Program-made: the position numbers and the translations under genes
Shown: one piece after another, positions 1 to 8,445 of the stretch
Layout of the letters: every line of letters starts with the position of its first letter
How positions within the stretch are numbered: position 1 is the stretch's first letter
Assembly (NCBI RefSeq): GCF_916619195.1
Contig: NZ_CAKAKL010000003.1
Coordinates: 124,001 to 188,000 of the forward strand
Reading direction: 5' to 3'
Length of the DNA: 64,000 bases
Origin: Inquilinus sp. Marseille-Q2685
GTDB taxonomy: Bacteria; Pseudomonadota; Alphaproteobacteria; DSM-16000; Inquilinaceae
Notes under the pieces: model-generated
The model's input: only the letters and a program-made list of their open reading frames with translations
The model's database searches: none
What the model was told of the DNA's origin: nothing

Positions 1-1
1 C

Positions 2-442
2 CAGTTCCGCATGGTGGTGGAATGCGCGGCGCTGCGGCAGCCCGGCTTCCGCGTCGACCGCGACCGGCTGCAGCAGCTGCGCCGGGCGCATGAGGACATC
101 CTGGCCCGGGCCGCGGGGGGCGTGGGCACCGACGAATGGTTCCGGGTCAACACCGCCTTCCACGAGATGCTGGCGGCCTCGTCCGGCAACCGCTTCTTCC
201 TGCAAGCAGTGCGGCAGCAGAACGCCCTGCGCCGGATGCAGGAATACGCCGATTTCGTGCAGCTGCCGCAGGGCCGGGTCGAGCAGTCCTGCCGCGAGCA
301 CCTGGCGATCCTCGACGCGCTGGAGGCCGGCGAGGTCGAATGGGCGGCGGCGCTGCTGCACCGCCATCTGGCGCTGGCCGCCGGCACCTACGCCGGCGAG
401 GCCGCGGCGGAGGGCAGGCCGCGCGCCGAGCTCAGCGCATGA
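2..442 (+). CDS. GntR-family regulator, FCD domain (C-terminal part, 5' end outside window)
   Basis: An open frame enters from the left edge and stops at 442. The visible 147 residues are all alpha-helical in character and match the FCD ligand-binding half of FadR/GntR regulators: the N-F-H-E-M segment (about residue 50), a helix rich in R and Q, and the closing H-x-x-I-x-x-A-L-x-x-G-x-x-x-x-A-A-x-x-x-x-x-H-L pattern that usually supplies metal- or acid-binding histidines. The winged-helix domain must lie upstream of the window. The stop overlaps the next start as ATGA, so the acetyltransferase gene is probably co-transcribed. The effector cannot be told from what is visible. Confidence 0.8.
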   Translation, partial: QFRMVVECAALRQPGFRVDRDRLQQLRRAHEDILARAAGGVGTDEWFRVNTAFHEMLAASSGNRFFLQAVRQQNALRRMQEYADFVQLPQGRVEQSCREHLAILDALEAGEVEWAAALLHRHLALAAGTYAGEAAAEGRPRAELSA

Positions 443-969
443 CGGCGTCGGCGTCCTACCACATCCGCCCGGGCCGCCCGGAGGAGGTCGAGACCGTCCG
501 CGCCATCGAGGTCGCGGCAGCGTCGCAGTTCCGCGGCATCGGCCTCCCGCAGATCGCGGCGCTCGACCCGGCGGAGCGGCAGGAGGTGCTGCTGCGGGCG
601 CAGAAAGGGCGGCTCTTGGTCATGGCCGACGCCGCCGACCGGCCGGTCGGCTTCGCCCTCTTCAGCGAGATCGACGGCACGCTGCATATCGAGGAGCTGG
701 ACGTCCATCCGGACCATGCCCGCCGCGGCCTGGGGGCGGCCCTGATCGAGCGGCTCGACGCCGTCGCCCGCGACCGCGGGCTGCCGGAGCTGACCCTGTC
801 GACCTTCCTCGACGTGCCCTGGAACGCGCCCTATTACGCCCGGCTCGGCTTCCTGCCGATGCCCGACGAGGCGCTTGGCCCCGGCCTCGCCGCGATCCGC
901 GACATGATCGCCGCCAAGGGCATCGACATCATCCCGCGCCTGTTCATGCGGCGGCCGGTGAGGGGCTGA
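439..969 (+). CDS. GNAT-family N-acetyltransferase
   Basis: A 176-residue protein beginning at the ATG that overlaps the preceding stop by four bases. It shows the GNAT fold in order: an N-terminal I-R-P-G-R-P-E-E-V-E stretch, a beta strand with V-G-F-A-L-F, the motif-A strand H-I-E-E-L-D-V-H-P, the acetyl-CoA pyrophosphate loop R-R-G-L-G-A-A-L-I near residues 93-101, and the late Y-Y-A-R-L-G-F segment typical of motif B. It should transfer acetyl from acetyl-CoA to an amine in the cytoplasm; the substrate is not predictable. Translational coupling to the FCD regulator suggests a shared transcript. Confidence 0.85.
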   Translation: MTASASYHIRPGRPEEVETVRAIEVAAASQFRGIGLPQIAALDPAERQEVLLRAQKGRLLVMADAADRPVGFALFSEIDGTLHIEELDVHPDHARRGLGAALIERLDAVARDRGLPELTLSTFLDVPWNAPYYARLGFLPMPDEALGPGLAAIRDMIAAKGIDIIPRLFMRRPVRG

Positions 970-971
970 CC

Positions 972-1718
972 TCAGAAGGCCGTCAGCCCGGCGACGTCGC
1001 GGCCGAAGGCGGATTGCGGCTGCGAGGGCGGGAAGTCCTTCGCCCGCTCGCGCCGGGCGACGCAGCCGGAGACCTCGGCCGCGATCGCGGTCCAGGCGGC
1101 GCCCCCCTTCAGCGAGGCGAGGAAGCACTGGTCGTAATAGGTGTAGCGGTCGCCGCTGCCGCAGCCGAAGGACGGCCGGTCGGCCCGGGCGGCCGTCAGC
1201 ACGATGCGGTTCGGCGTCGTCAGCGCCGGCGTGTCGCTGTAGATCCCGGAATAGCAGCCGGAGGTGACCAGGACGGTCGGACGGCCGGCGCAGGCGCCGT
1301 CCAGGGCGCGGGCCAGGTAGGCCGGCGGGATCACCGCATTCTCGGCGGCGGCGAACAGCCCGCGGCCCTCGATGCCGTGCGAGGTGAGATAGGCGAAGCA
1401 GCCCGTCCCGGCGGTGCCGGCCAGACCGGCCATGGCGCGGGCGAAATTCGCCTTGGTCGCGACCGCGTCCGGCTGCCGGGCATCGGCCTTGAGCACGACG
1501 ATATCGGCCGGCGCCATGCCGAAGGATTGAAGGCTGCGCCGCAGCGCGTCGACGCCGTTGTCGAACACCGGCTCGGCGTCGTCGGCGGCGACCAGCAGCG
1601 CCTTCCAGCGCAGCGGCGTCTCCGCCGCGGCGACGGAGGGGGAGGGAACGGCCTGGCCGGCGCAACCCGACAGCAGCGCCGCGAGGACGGCGATGCGAAG
1701 CGACGGCGCCGATTTCAT
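972..1718 (-). CDS. Legumain-like (peptidase C13 / caspase-fold) lipoprotein
   Basis: A 248-residue protein with an N-terminal membrane segment ending in the lipobox L-L-S-G-C (lipidated Cys19). The mature part carries two hallmarks of clan CD cysteine peptidases: a strand followed by T-S-H-G (His114) and another followed by T-S-G-C-Y-S-G (Cys155). Family C13 proteins of this size occur sporadically in proteobacteria, and their substrates are unknown. It lies convergent to the acetyltransferase, with a two-base gap. The glyoxalase gene lies just upstream on the same strand, 17 nt away, so the two may form one transcript. A caspase-like signalling role rather than protein turnover is also possible. 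Confidence 0.72.
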   Translation of the reverse strand: MKSAPSLRIAVLAALLSGCAGQAVPSPSVAAAETPLRWKALLVAADDAEPVFDNGVDALRRSLQSFGMAPADIVVLKADARQPDAVATKANFARAMAGLAGTAGTGCFAYLTSHGIEGRGLFAAAENAVIPPAYLARALDGACAGRPTVLVTSGCYSGIYSDTPALTTPNRIVLTAARADRPSFGCGSGDRYTYYDQCFLASLKGGAAWTAIAAEVSGCVARRERAKDFPPSQPQSAFGRDVAGLTAF

Positions 1719-1735
1719 TCGTTCCCTCGTCCGGA

Positions 1736-2161
1736 CTACCAGGCGCCGGTGTTCGGCATCGACAGCCAGGGCTCGGCCGGCGGCTTCGCCTCGCCCTTCT
1801 GCAGGATCTCGATCGAGATGTTGTCGGGCGAGCGAACGAAGGCCATGCGGCCGTCACGCGGCGGCCGGTTGATGGTCACGCCCGCCTTCTGCAGCCGGTC
1901 GCAGAAGTCGTAGATGTCGTCGACCTCGTAGGCCAGGTGGCCGAAATTGCGGCCGCCGGTATAGACCTCGGGGTCCCAGTTGTAGGTCAGCTCGATCGGC
2001 GCGTCCTCCTGCCCGGGCGGGGCCAGGAAGACCAGCGTGTAGCGGCCCTTCTCGTTCTCGCTGCGGCGGGTCTCCTTCAGGCCCAGCAGGTCGCGGTAGA
2101 AGTGCAGCGACTGCTCCAGGTCGGTGACGCGGACCATGGTGTGCAGGTATTTCATCTCCAT
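1736..2161 (-). CDS. gloA: Lactoylglutathione lyase (glyoxalase I)
   Basis: A 141-residue single-unit VOC protein that isomerises the methylglyoxal-glutathione hemithioacetal to S-lactoylglutathione. The four metal ligands of the family are readable as His7, Glu57, His75 and Glu118, set in [22 protein letters not shown] and I-S-I-E-I-L. The N-D/E-type loop around residues 59-66 fits the Ni2+/Co2+ bacterial class. An alternative start two codons downstream (M3) is equally good. It heads a likely two-gene transcript with the C13 lipoprotein. Cytoplasmic. Confidence 0.93.
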   Translation of the reverse strand: MEMKYLHTMVRVTDLEQSLHFYRDLLGLKETRRSENEKGRYTLVFLAPPGQEDAPIELTYNWDPEVYTGGRNFGHLAYEVDDIYDFCDRLQKAGVTINRPPRDGRMAFVRSPDNISIEILQKGEAKPPAEPWLSMPNTGAW

Positions 2162-2359
2162 CCTCCGAAAGGGCGCGGCCGTCGCGATGACGGCGTGTGT
2201 CGGATCGACGATCGGCTAGGGGATTCGGGACCGGGCTACCATCGTCGCCCGGGGGCGCTCTGGCAAGCCTGTCCGGCCAGGGTCGACGGCATCGCCGCGC
2301 CGTGCTGTGCTTCGCTTCGAGTCGGCCGGCCGGCCGGCGGCGATGCGTGGACGGAGACG

Positions 2360-3742
2360 ATGAGCGCGGTTGAAACCCTGCTGCTGGACCGGTTCGAGCG
2401 GCATGTCGAGGAGCTGAAGCAGTACTGCTCGATCCCGAGCGTCAGCACCGATCCCGCCTATGCGCCGGAGGTGCAGCGGGCGGCCCGCTTCGTCGCCGAC
2501 CGCATGGCGCGGGCCGGGCTGGAGCGGGTCGAGATGCTGCCGACCGACGGCCATCCGGCAGTGACGGCGGAATGGTGCCATGCGCCGGGCGCCCCGACCG
2601 TTCTGGTCTACGGCCATTACGACGTGCAGCCGCCCGACCCGGTCGGGCTCTGGACCTCGCCGCCCTTCGACCCCGAGATCCGCGACGGCCGCCTCTATGC
2701 CCGCGGCGCCTCGGACGACAAGGGGCCGTCGCTGATCCCGATCCTGGTGGCCGAGGCCTTCCTGGAGCGCGAGGGCCGGCTGCCGGTGAACCTGAAGTTC
2801 CTCTACGAGGGCGAGGAGGAATGCGGCAGCGCCCATCTCGAGGCGCTGGTCGAGGCGCAGGCCGAACGGCTGGCCGCCAATGTGGTGCTGTCGGCCGACG
2901 GAGCGATGTGGCGGCCCGACCTGCCGACCGTCACCGTCGCCAGCCGCGGCATGCTGGCGCTGGAGCTGGAACTGCACGGCGCCGGCAAGGACCTGCATTC
3001 CGGCCGGCACGGCGGCAGCGCCCCCAACCCGCTGCCGGCCCTGGCCCGGCTGCTGTCGACGCTGCACGACGAGGCCGGGGAAGTCGCGGTCGAGGGCTTC
3101 TATGACGGCATCACCCCGCCGGACCCGAAGCTGATCGACGCCATCCGCGCCTCCGGCTTCGATCCCCAGGGCTATTTCGAGGCGATCGGGGCGCCGGTGC
3201 CCCAGCCGCTGCCCTCGGCCGAGGATCTGCTGGTCCGGCAGTGGCTGAAGCCGACGCTGGAGCTGAACGGCGTTACCGGCGGCTATGGCGGGCCCGGCAC
3301 CAAGACGGTGATCCCGGCCGGGGCCGGCGCCAAGATCTCCTGCCGCCTGGTCGCCGGCCAGGACCCGGAGCGGGTGTTCGCCGCGATCGAGGCGCATCTG
3401 CGGCGGCACGCCCCGGCCGGCTATCGCCTGGAGATCCGCCGCCACGGCCCGGGCTCGCCGGCCTTCTCCCTGCCGGCGGACCAGCCGGTGCTGGCGCTGA
3501 CCGAGGCGGTGCTGGGCGAGCTGTTCGGCCAGCCGCCGCTGCGGGTGGCGATGGGCGCGACCATCCCGATCGGCGCCGTGTTCCGGCGTATCCTGGGGAT
3601 CGAGACGGTGTTCTTCAGCTTCTCGACCGCGGATGAGGACTACCACTCGCCGAACGAGTTCTTCCGGCTGGAGCGGTTCCGCGACGGCATGGTCGGCTGG
3701 GCCCGGCTGCTGCCGCGCCTGGCCGGGCACAGCCCGGGCTGA
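2360..3742 (+). CDS. M20-family metallodipeptidase
   Basis: A 460-residue zinc peptidase of the M20/M25/M40 family, close to carnosinase-like dipeptidases in length and motifs. Visible are the first metal histidine and its proline-rich loop (Y-G-H-Y-D-V-Q-P), the D-D-K-G-P segment with the bridging aspartate, the catalytic E-G-E-E-E-C-G-S pair of glutamates, and the late S-A-D-E-D-Y-H-S-P-N-E metal-binding histidine. The start was set at 2360 because homology begins at M-S-A-V-E-T-L-L; the frame is open further upstream but reads as noncoding. It likely hydrolyses dipeptides or related amides in the cytoplasm. Monocistronic. Confidence 0.9.
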   Translation: MSAVETLLLDRFERHVEELKQYCSIPSVSTDPAYAPEVQRAARFVADRMARAGLERVEMLPTDGHPAVTAEWCHAPGAPTVLVYGHYDVQPPDPVGLWTSPPFDPEIRDGRLYARGASDDKGPSLIPILVAEAFLEREGRLPVNLKFLYEGEEECGSAHLEALVEAQAERLAANVVLSADGAMWRPDLPTVTVASRGMLALELELHGAGKDLHSGRHGGSAPNPLPALARLLSTLHDEAGEVAVEGFYDGITPPDPKLIDAIRASGFDPQGYFEAIGAPVPQPLPSAEDLLVRQWLKPTLELNGVTGGYGGPGTKTVIPAGAGAKISCRLVAGQDPERVFAAIEAHLRRHAPAGYRLEIRRHGPGSPAFSLPADQPVLALTEAVLGELFGQPPLRVAMGATIPIGAVFRRILGIETVFFSFSTADEDYHSPNEFFRLERFRDGMVGWARLLPRLAGHSPG

Positions 3743-3900
3743 CGGCCGGCGGCGCCGGCCCGGCATGTGGGCGGAGAAAATTTCGTAACGCCACATATCA
3801 AAGGTTGTGATCGGCCCCTTCGTTCATAAATGATAGGCACCGTGTCGGCCCGGCCGATGCATCCCCGACCATCTCTGCTTCCGGAGGCCGAGGCGCATCC

Positions 3901-5682
3901 ATGCCGCACGACACCCCCCTGATCGCCACCATCGTCGCCGGCCTCGGCCTCGCCTTCGTGTTCGGCGCCATCGCCAACCGGCTGAAGGCGCCGCCGCTGG
4001 TCGGCTATCTGCTGGCCGGCATCCTGGTCGGGCCGCACACGCCGGGTTTCGTCGCCGACCAGGCCCTGGCGCCGGAGCTGGCGGAGATCGGCGTCATCCT
4101 GCTGATGTTCGGCGTCGGGCTGCACTTCTCGCTGAAGGACCTGCTGTCGGTGCGGGCGATCGCGGTGCCCGGCGCCGTGGTCCAGATCGGCTTCGCCACG
4201 GCGCTCGGCCTCGGCCTCGCCCTCATGCTCGGCTGGACCGTCGCCGGCGGCCTGGTCTTCGGCCTCGCCCTGTCGGTCGCCTCGACCGTCGTGCTGCTTC
4301 GGGCGCTGCAGGAACGACGGCTGGTGGAGACCGAGCGCGGCCGCATCGCCGTCGGCTGGCTGATCGTCGAGGACCTGGCGATGGTGCTGGCGCTGGTCCT
4401 GCTGCCGGCCCTGGCCGGGCTGGTCAATGGCGGCATGGATGTCGGTTCCGACCCCCTCGCCGTCTCCCTCGGCCTCGACCTCGGCGTCGGCGGCATCCTG
4501 GTGCTGACCCTGGTGAAGGTCGCCGCCTTCGTCGCCCTCATGCTGGTCGTCGGCCGCCGGGTGATCCCCTGGGTGCTGCATTACGTCGCCCACACCGGAT
4601 CGCGGGAGCTGTTCCGCCTGGCGGTGCTGGCGATCGCGCTGGGCGTCGCCTTCGGCTCCGCCAAGCTGTTCGGCGTGTCGCTGGCGCTCGGCGCCTTCTT
4701 CGCCGGCATGGTGCTGAGCGAATCCGAGCTGAGCCACGCCGCGGCGCAGGAGACGCTGCCGCTGCGCGACGCCTTCGCGGTGCTGTTCTTCGTCTCGGTC
4801 GGCATGCTGTTCGATCCGACCAGCCTGTGGCGTGATCCGCTGCCGATGCTGGCCGTGGTGTTCATCATCGTCATCGGCAAGTCGGTCGCCGCCTTCGTCA
4901 TCGTCCGCCTGTTCGGCCATCCGGTGACGACGGCGCTCCTGATCTCCGCCAGCCTGGCGCAGATCGGCGAGTTCTCCTTCATCCTCGCCGAGCTCGGCGT
5001 GAAGCTCGGCCTGCTGCCGGAGGCAGGGCGAGACCTGATCCTGGGCGGCGCGATCCTGTCGATCCTGCTCAACCCCGTCGTGTTCACTGCCTTCGGCAAG
5101 CTGCGGCCGCTGCTCGAGCGTGCGGCGCCGGCCCCGGCCGCCCCGTCCGAAGAGGTGCCGCCGGCCGAGGTCGCGGCAGCGCCCGACGCGCCGCCCCCGG
5201 CCGAGGCAGCGACGCTGGCCGAGCCGGCGGTGCCGACCGCGCTCGCGGATCACGTCGTCCTGGTCGGCTATGGCCGCGTCGGCAGCCTGATCGGCGCGGC
5301 GTTGCAGGCGGCCGGCCGGCCCTTCCTGGTGATCGAGGATGCCGACCAGCCGGTCGCGCGGCTGCGCGAGGCCGGGATCGAGACCATCATCGGCAACGCC
5401 GCCGTGCCGGAGGTGCTGGCGCTGGCCAACCTGCCGGGCGCCCGGCAGTTGGCCGTCGCCGTCCCGAATGCCTTCGAGGCCGGCCAGATCGTCGCCCAGG
5501 CCCGGGCCGCCAATCCCGGCATGGCCATCATCGCCCGGGCGCATTCCGACGCCGAGGTCGAGCACCTGCGCACGCTCGGCGCCGATGCCGTGATCATGGG
5601 CGAGCGCGAGATCGCCCGCGGCATGGCGGAAGCCCTGACGACAGGCGAGGCGAGGTCACCCGAAATCACGCAGACGGCGTGA
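3901..5682 (+). CDS. ybaL: CPA2-family cation:proton antiporter with TrkA-N domain (YbaL/Kef type)
   Basis: A 593-residue inner-membrane protein. The first ~400 residues form about 12 hydrophobic segments with CPA2 signatures, beginning with a helix containing F-G-A-I-A-N-R-L-K-A-P and L-V-G-Y-L-L-A-G-I-L-V-G-P. A Pro/Ala/Glu-rich linker (about 405-445) leads to a TrkA-N/RCK domain starting with H-V-V-L-V-G-Y-G-R-V-G near residue 450, an NAD-binding GxGxxG fold. It should exchange K+ or Na+ for protons under nucleotide control. It differs from KefB/C in its shorter C-terminus and matches YbaL in overall design. Flanked by noncoding DNA on both sides, so probably its own transcript. Confidence 0.88.
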   Translation: MPHDTPLIATIVAGLGLAFVFGAIANRLKAPPLVGYLLAGILVGPHTPGFVADQALAPELAEIGVILLMFGVGLHFSLKDLLSVRAIAVPGAVVQIGFATALGLGLALMLGWTVAGGLVFGLALSVASTVVLLRALQERRLVETERGRIAVGWLIVEDLAMVLALVLLPALAGLVNGGMDVGSDPLAVSLGLDLGVGGILVLTLVKVAAFVALMLVVGRRVIPWVLHYVAHTGSRELFRLAVLAIALGVAFGSAKLFGVSLALGAFFAGMVLSESELSHAAAQETLPLRDAFAVLFFVSVGMLFDPTSLWRDPLPMLAVVFIIVIGKSVAAFVIVRLFGHPVTTALLISASLAQIGEFSFILAELGVKLGLLPEAGRDLILGGAILSILLNPVVFTAFGKLRPLLERAAPAPAAPSEEVPPAEVAAAPDAPPPAEAATLAEPAVPTALADHVVLVGYGRVGSLIGAALQAAGRPFLVIEDADQPVARLREAGIETIIGNAAVPEVLALANLPGARQLAVAVPNAFEAGQIVAQARAANPGMAIIARAHSDAEVEHLRTLGADAVIMGEREIARGMAEALTTGEARSPEITQTA

Positions 5683-6107
5683 TCCTCTCGACCCGGCTGC
5701 AAATCTGTTGCATGACCGGGCGGGTTCAGACATATTACATTTTGTATACCAGTTGGAATCCTGCCGATCATGACTGGTCGTGGGCGGACCCGCCGACGAA
5801 GAAGAGAGTGTCGGCCCGCACCGTCGCCGATCGCGCATCCGGGCGACGCGGCATGTCGGCCCGGCTTCGATGCCCAAGCGGCGCTCAGCGCCGGATTTCC
5901 TCCATGACTCGATTGGCGCTCAGCGCCCTACGCCTTTGCAGGCCCTGCCCGACGGCTCGGGATCAGGCAGGGCCGGTTCTCCGGAGGCCCCGGAGGACCG
6001 GCCCGATGCCGCAGCCGCCGCCGAGGTAGGGCACGGGAGGCCAAAGAACCGCCGGCAATCAACGACCGGCCGAACGAGTGCAACGAGACACTGGGAGAGC
6101 CATCGCC
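5683..6107. other. Intergenic leader region before the oxalate antiporter
   Basis: No credible gene is seen in this 425-base stretch. It contains a short A+T-rich patch (about 5728-5760) with a GntR-like palindrome, and a strong purine-rich ribosome site G-G-G-A-G-A-G about 8 bases before the ATG at 6108. The rest is G+C-rich and without recognisable structure. Confidence 0.5.
5742..5751. promoter_or_regulatory. Candidate GntR/FCD operator (TTGTATACCA)
   Basis: TTGTATACCA fits the T-N-G-T-A-T-A-C-N-A half-palindrome pattern bound by many FCD-type GntR regulators. It lies in the only A+T-rich patch of the leader, about 360 bases before the oxalate antiporter start. Oxalate genes are often under GntR control, so the context is agreeable. 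A single 10-base match in one place is weak evidence. Confidence 0.35.
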
Positions 6108-7442
6108 ATGAGTGCGATTTCCAACGCGAGCGCGGGGACGGGAAGGGCTCCGACGAATCGCTGGATTCAGCTGATCGCCGGCATCGTCTGCATGGTCGCC
6201 GCCGCGAACATCCAGTACGCCTGGACCCTGTTCGTGCCGGAGATCCAGGAGACCTATGGCTGGAGCCGCGCCGCGATCCAGACCGCCTTCACCATCTTCG
6301 TCATCGTCCAGACCTGGCTGACCCCGATCGAAGGCTACTTCATCGACAAGTATGGCCCCCGGGCCCTGGTGCTGGTCGGCGGCGTGATGACCGGCCTGTC
6401 CTGGATCGTGAACTCCTACGCCACCTCGTTGACCGGCTTCTATGTCGGCGCCGCGATCGGCGGCATCGGCGTCGGCTGCGTCTACGCCACCTGCGTCAAC
6501 GCCGCGCTGAAATGGTTCCCGGACCGTCGCGGCCTGGCGGTCGGCCTGACCGCTGGCGGCTACGGCGCCGGCTCGGCCTTGACCATCATCCCGATCGCCA
6601 ACGTCATCGCCGGCTCGGGGTACCAGGCGGCCTTCTTCTGGTTCGGCCTGATCCAGGGCGCCATCATCTTCGGTGCCGCCTGGTTCCTGCGGGCGCCGGC
6701 CAAGGAGGAGGTGACGCATTCGACCAAGGTCGCCCAGGTGCGGCGTGACTACACGCTGGGCGAGGCGCTGCAGACCCCGGTGTTCTACGTCATGCTCGGC
6801 ATGTTCATCTGCACCGTCACCGGCGGTCTGATGGCGGTCGCGCAGCTCGGCGTCATCGCCCAGGACCTGGGCGTCAAGGACATGCCGGTGAACCTGTTCT
6901 TCTTCACCATGGCGGCGCTGCCCTTCGCCCTGATGCTGGACCGCATCATGAACGGCATCTCCCGGCCGTTCTTCGGCTGGGTGTCCGACCATATCGGGCG
7001 CGAGAAGACGATGTTCATCGCCTTCGCCATGGAAGGGCTCGGCATCGTCGCGCTCGGCACCTTCGGCCACAACCCGTGGGCGTTCCTGATCCTCTCGGGC
7101 GTGGTGTTCCTGGCGTGGGGCGAGGTCTACTCGCTGTTCAGCGCCACCGCGGGCGACACCTTCGGCACCAAGCATCTCGGCAAGATCTACGGCGTGCTGT
7201 ACTGCGCCAAGGGCGTCGCCGCCCTCCTGGTGCCGTTCGGCAACCTGCTGATGGAGGCGACCGGCACCTGGTCGACGGTGCTGTACACCGTCGCGGCGAT
7301 GGATCTGATCGCGGCCTTCTCGGCGGTGCTGATCCTGCGGCCGATGCTGCAGCGGCACCATGCGCGCAACGCCTCGGCCCTGGCGACGGCCGAGCCGCAG
7401 CGGGCCACCAGCCATAGCGGCCGGCTGGCCCGCGCGAACTAG
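6108..7442 (+). CDS. oxlT: OxlT-type oxalate/formate antiporter (MFS)
   Basis: A 444-residue, 12-helix major facilitator. The N-terminal half has the sequence style of the oxalate:formate antiporter group: N-I-Q-Y-A-W-T-L-F-V-P-E-I in helix 1, Y-G-W-S-R-A-A-I-Q-T-A-F, the R-R-G-L-A-V-G loop after helix 4, and Y-S-L-F-S-A-T-A-G-D-T-F-G-T-K late in the protein. It likely brings oxalate in and exports formate, as in Oxalobacter and oxalotrophic alphaproteobacteria. The genes for formyl-CoA transferase and oxalyl-CoA decarboxylase are not in the window, so the substrate remains inferred. The start follows G-G-G-A-G-A-G. Confidence 0.82.
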   Translation: MSAISNASAGTGRAPTNRWIQLIAGIVCMVAAANIQYAWTLFVPEIQETYGWSRAAIQTAFTIFVIVQTWLTPIEGYFIDKYGPRALVLVGGVMTGLSWIVNSYATSLTGFYVGAAIGGIGVGCVYATCVNAALKWFPDRRGLAVGLTAGGYGAGSALTIIPIANVIAGSGYQAAFFWFGLIQGAIIFGAAWFLRAPAKEEVTHSTKVAQVRRDYTLGEALQTPVFYVMLGMFICTVTGGLMAVAQLGVIAQDLGVKDMPVNLFFFTMAALPFALMLDRIMNGISRPFFGWVSDHIGREKTMFIAFAMEGLGIVALGTFGHNPWAFLILSGVVFLAWGEVYSLFSATAGDTFGTKHLGKIYGVLYCAKGVAALLVPFGNLLMEATGTWSTVLYTVAAMDLIAAFSAVLILRPMLQRHHARNASALATAEPQRATSHSGRLARAN

Positions 7443-7451
7443 GCTCTCATC

Positions 7452-7472
7452 GGGCCGGCGCTTCGCCGGCCC
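7452..7472 (+). terminator. G+C-rich hairpin after the oxalate antiporter
   Basis: Perfect 9-bp stem (GGGCCGGCG / CGCCGGCCC) with a 3-base loop, 10 bases after the stop. No U-tract follows, so it may act as an RNA-stabilising hairpin in front of the stronger terminator downstream. Confidence 0.45.
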
Positions 7473-7554
7473 TGCAGGACCTGACCCGGCCGCACATGTC
7501 CGTCCCAAAGGCGGCCGGGGATTTTCGGAGCGACCGCCCCGCGGGATGGAAGAG

Positions 7555-7587
7555 CCGGGCCGGGAGGGCAGCCTCCCGCCCGGTTTT
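7555..7587 (+). terminator. Rho-independent terminator between converging genes
   Basis: Stem CCGGGCCGGGAGG / CCTCCCGCCCGG with one bulged C, loop GCAG, followed by TTTT and then CCGTTTT. It ends the antiporter transcript. It sits only 10 bases past the end of the converging phnF gene, and the reverse-strand hairpin could serve that gene too. Confidence 0.75.
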
Positions 7588-7596
7588 CCGTTTTCG

Positions 7597-8331
7597 TCAG
7601 CCCTCGAAGACGAGCTGGATGCGGTCGCTGGCGAAGCTGGACAGGCCGAATTCGACCACCGTGCCTTCGGCGTCGACATTGATCGCCTCGGTCGCCATCA
7701 CCGGCCGGGTCCGCGTGATCTCGAGCAGCCGCTGCTCCCGCGCATCCGGCAGCCGGGCAGAGACCCGGGTGCGCCGGCGGGTATAGTCGGCGACGCCGAG
7801 GCGGGCGAAGCTGGCGGTCACCGAGCCGGTCTCGCGGAAGATCTCGACGATCCCCGGGAAGCGCGCGGCGGGGAAGTAGTGGCTGGCCAAGCTCAGCGGC
7901 AGCCCGTCGGCATGCGATCGGGTGTCCAGCCGGATCACCGGCGTCCCGGCCGGCACCTCCAGCTCCCGCGCGATCTGGGCGGAGGCCGCCTCGGTCGCCG
8001 CCTCCAGCAGCTCCAGCCGGGCGGCACGGTTCTCCCGCTTCATGTTCTCGTGGAAGCGGGTGCGCCGGCCGATCAGATAGGCGATGGCTCCGAGATGGAC
8101 GAAGGTGCCGCGCCCCTGGGTGACGTCGACCAGCCCTTGCTCCTCCAGCTCCGCCATCGCCCGCCGCACCGTGTGGCGGTTAACGCCAAACCGCTCCGAC
8201 AGCTCCGCCTCCGTCGGCAGCCGGGCTCCGGCGGGGGGCACGCCGGCGCGGATCTCCCGTTCCAGCGTCTCGCTGATCTGGCGCCACAGCGCGACGCCGG
8301 CACCGCGGCTGAGCGAGGGATGCGCAGTCAT
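7597..8331 (-). CDS. phnF: PhnF-type GntR/UTRA transcriptional regulator of phosphonate genes
   Basis: A 244-residue regulator. The N-terminal winged helix-turn-helix has W-R-Q-I-S-E-T-L-E, G-A-R-L-P-T-E-A-E-L-S-E-R-F-G-V-N-R-H-T-V-R-R-A and G-R-G-T-F-V; the UTRA effector domain fills the rest (D-G-L-P-L-S-L-A-S-H-Y-F-P near its middle). Position and polarity, facing phnG across about 110 bases, are those of PhnF in C-P lyase loci, where it represses the phn operon. I chose the ATG at 8331, preceded by GGGA; a TTG at 8349 with a good GGAAGG is a real alternative and would add six residues. Confidence 0.88.
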   Translation of the reverse strand: MTAHPSLSRGAGVALWRQISETLEREIRAGVPPAGARLPTEAELSERFGVNRHTVRRAMAELEEQGLVDVTQGRGTFVHLGAIAYLIGRRTRFHENMKRENRAARLELLEAATEAASAQIARELEVPAGTPVIRLDTRSHADGLPLSLASHYFPAARFPGIVEIFRETGSVTASFARLGVADYTRRRTRVSARLPDAREQRLLEITRTRPVMATEAINVDAEGTVVEFGLSSFASDRIQLVFEG

Positions 8332-8428
8332 GCCATTCCCGTCACGCAAATTTCATCCTTCCCGACTTGCGATCGTCGTCGAATCCCGTCCATGATCTAA
8401 CCATACGGATGACTAGATGAATAGGCAA

Positions 8429-8445
8429 TAGGTCTATCAGCCTAT
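8429..8445. promoter_or_regulatory. Candidate operator upstream of phnG
   Basis: Inverted repeat ATAGG-N8-CCTAT running up to the phnG start, preceded by another copy of ATAGG at 8421. Its position in the phnF-phnG divergent region suits a PhnF-type repressor site. The spacing is unusual and the right arm touches the start codon, so I hold this loosely. Confidence 0.35.
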
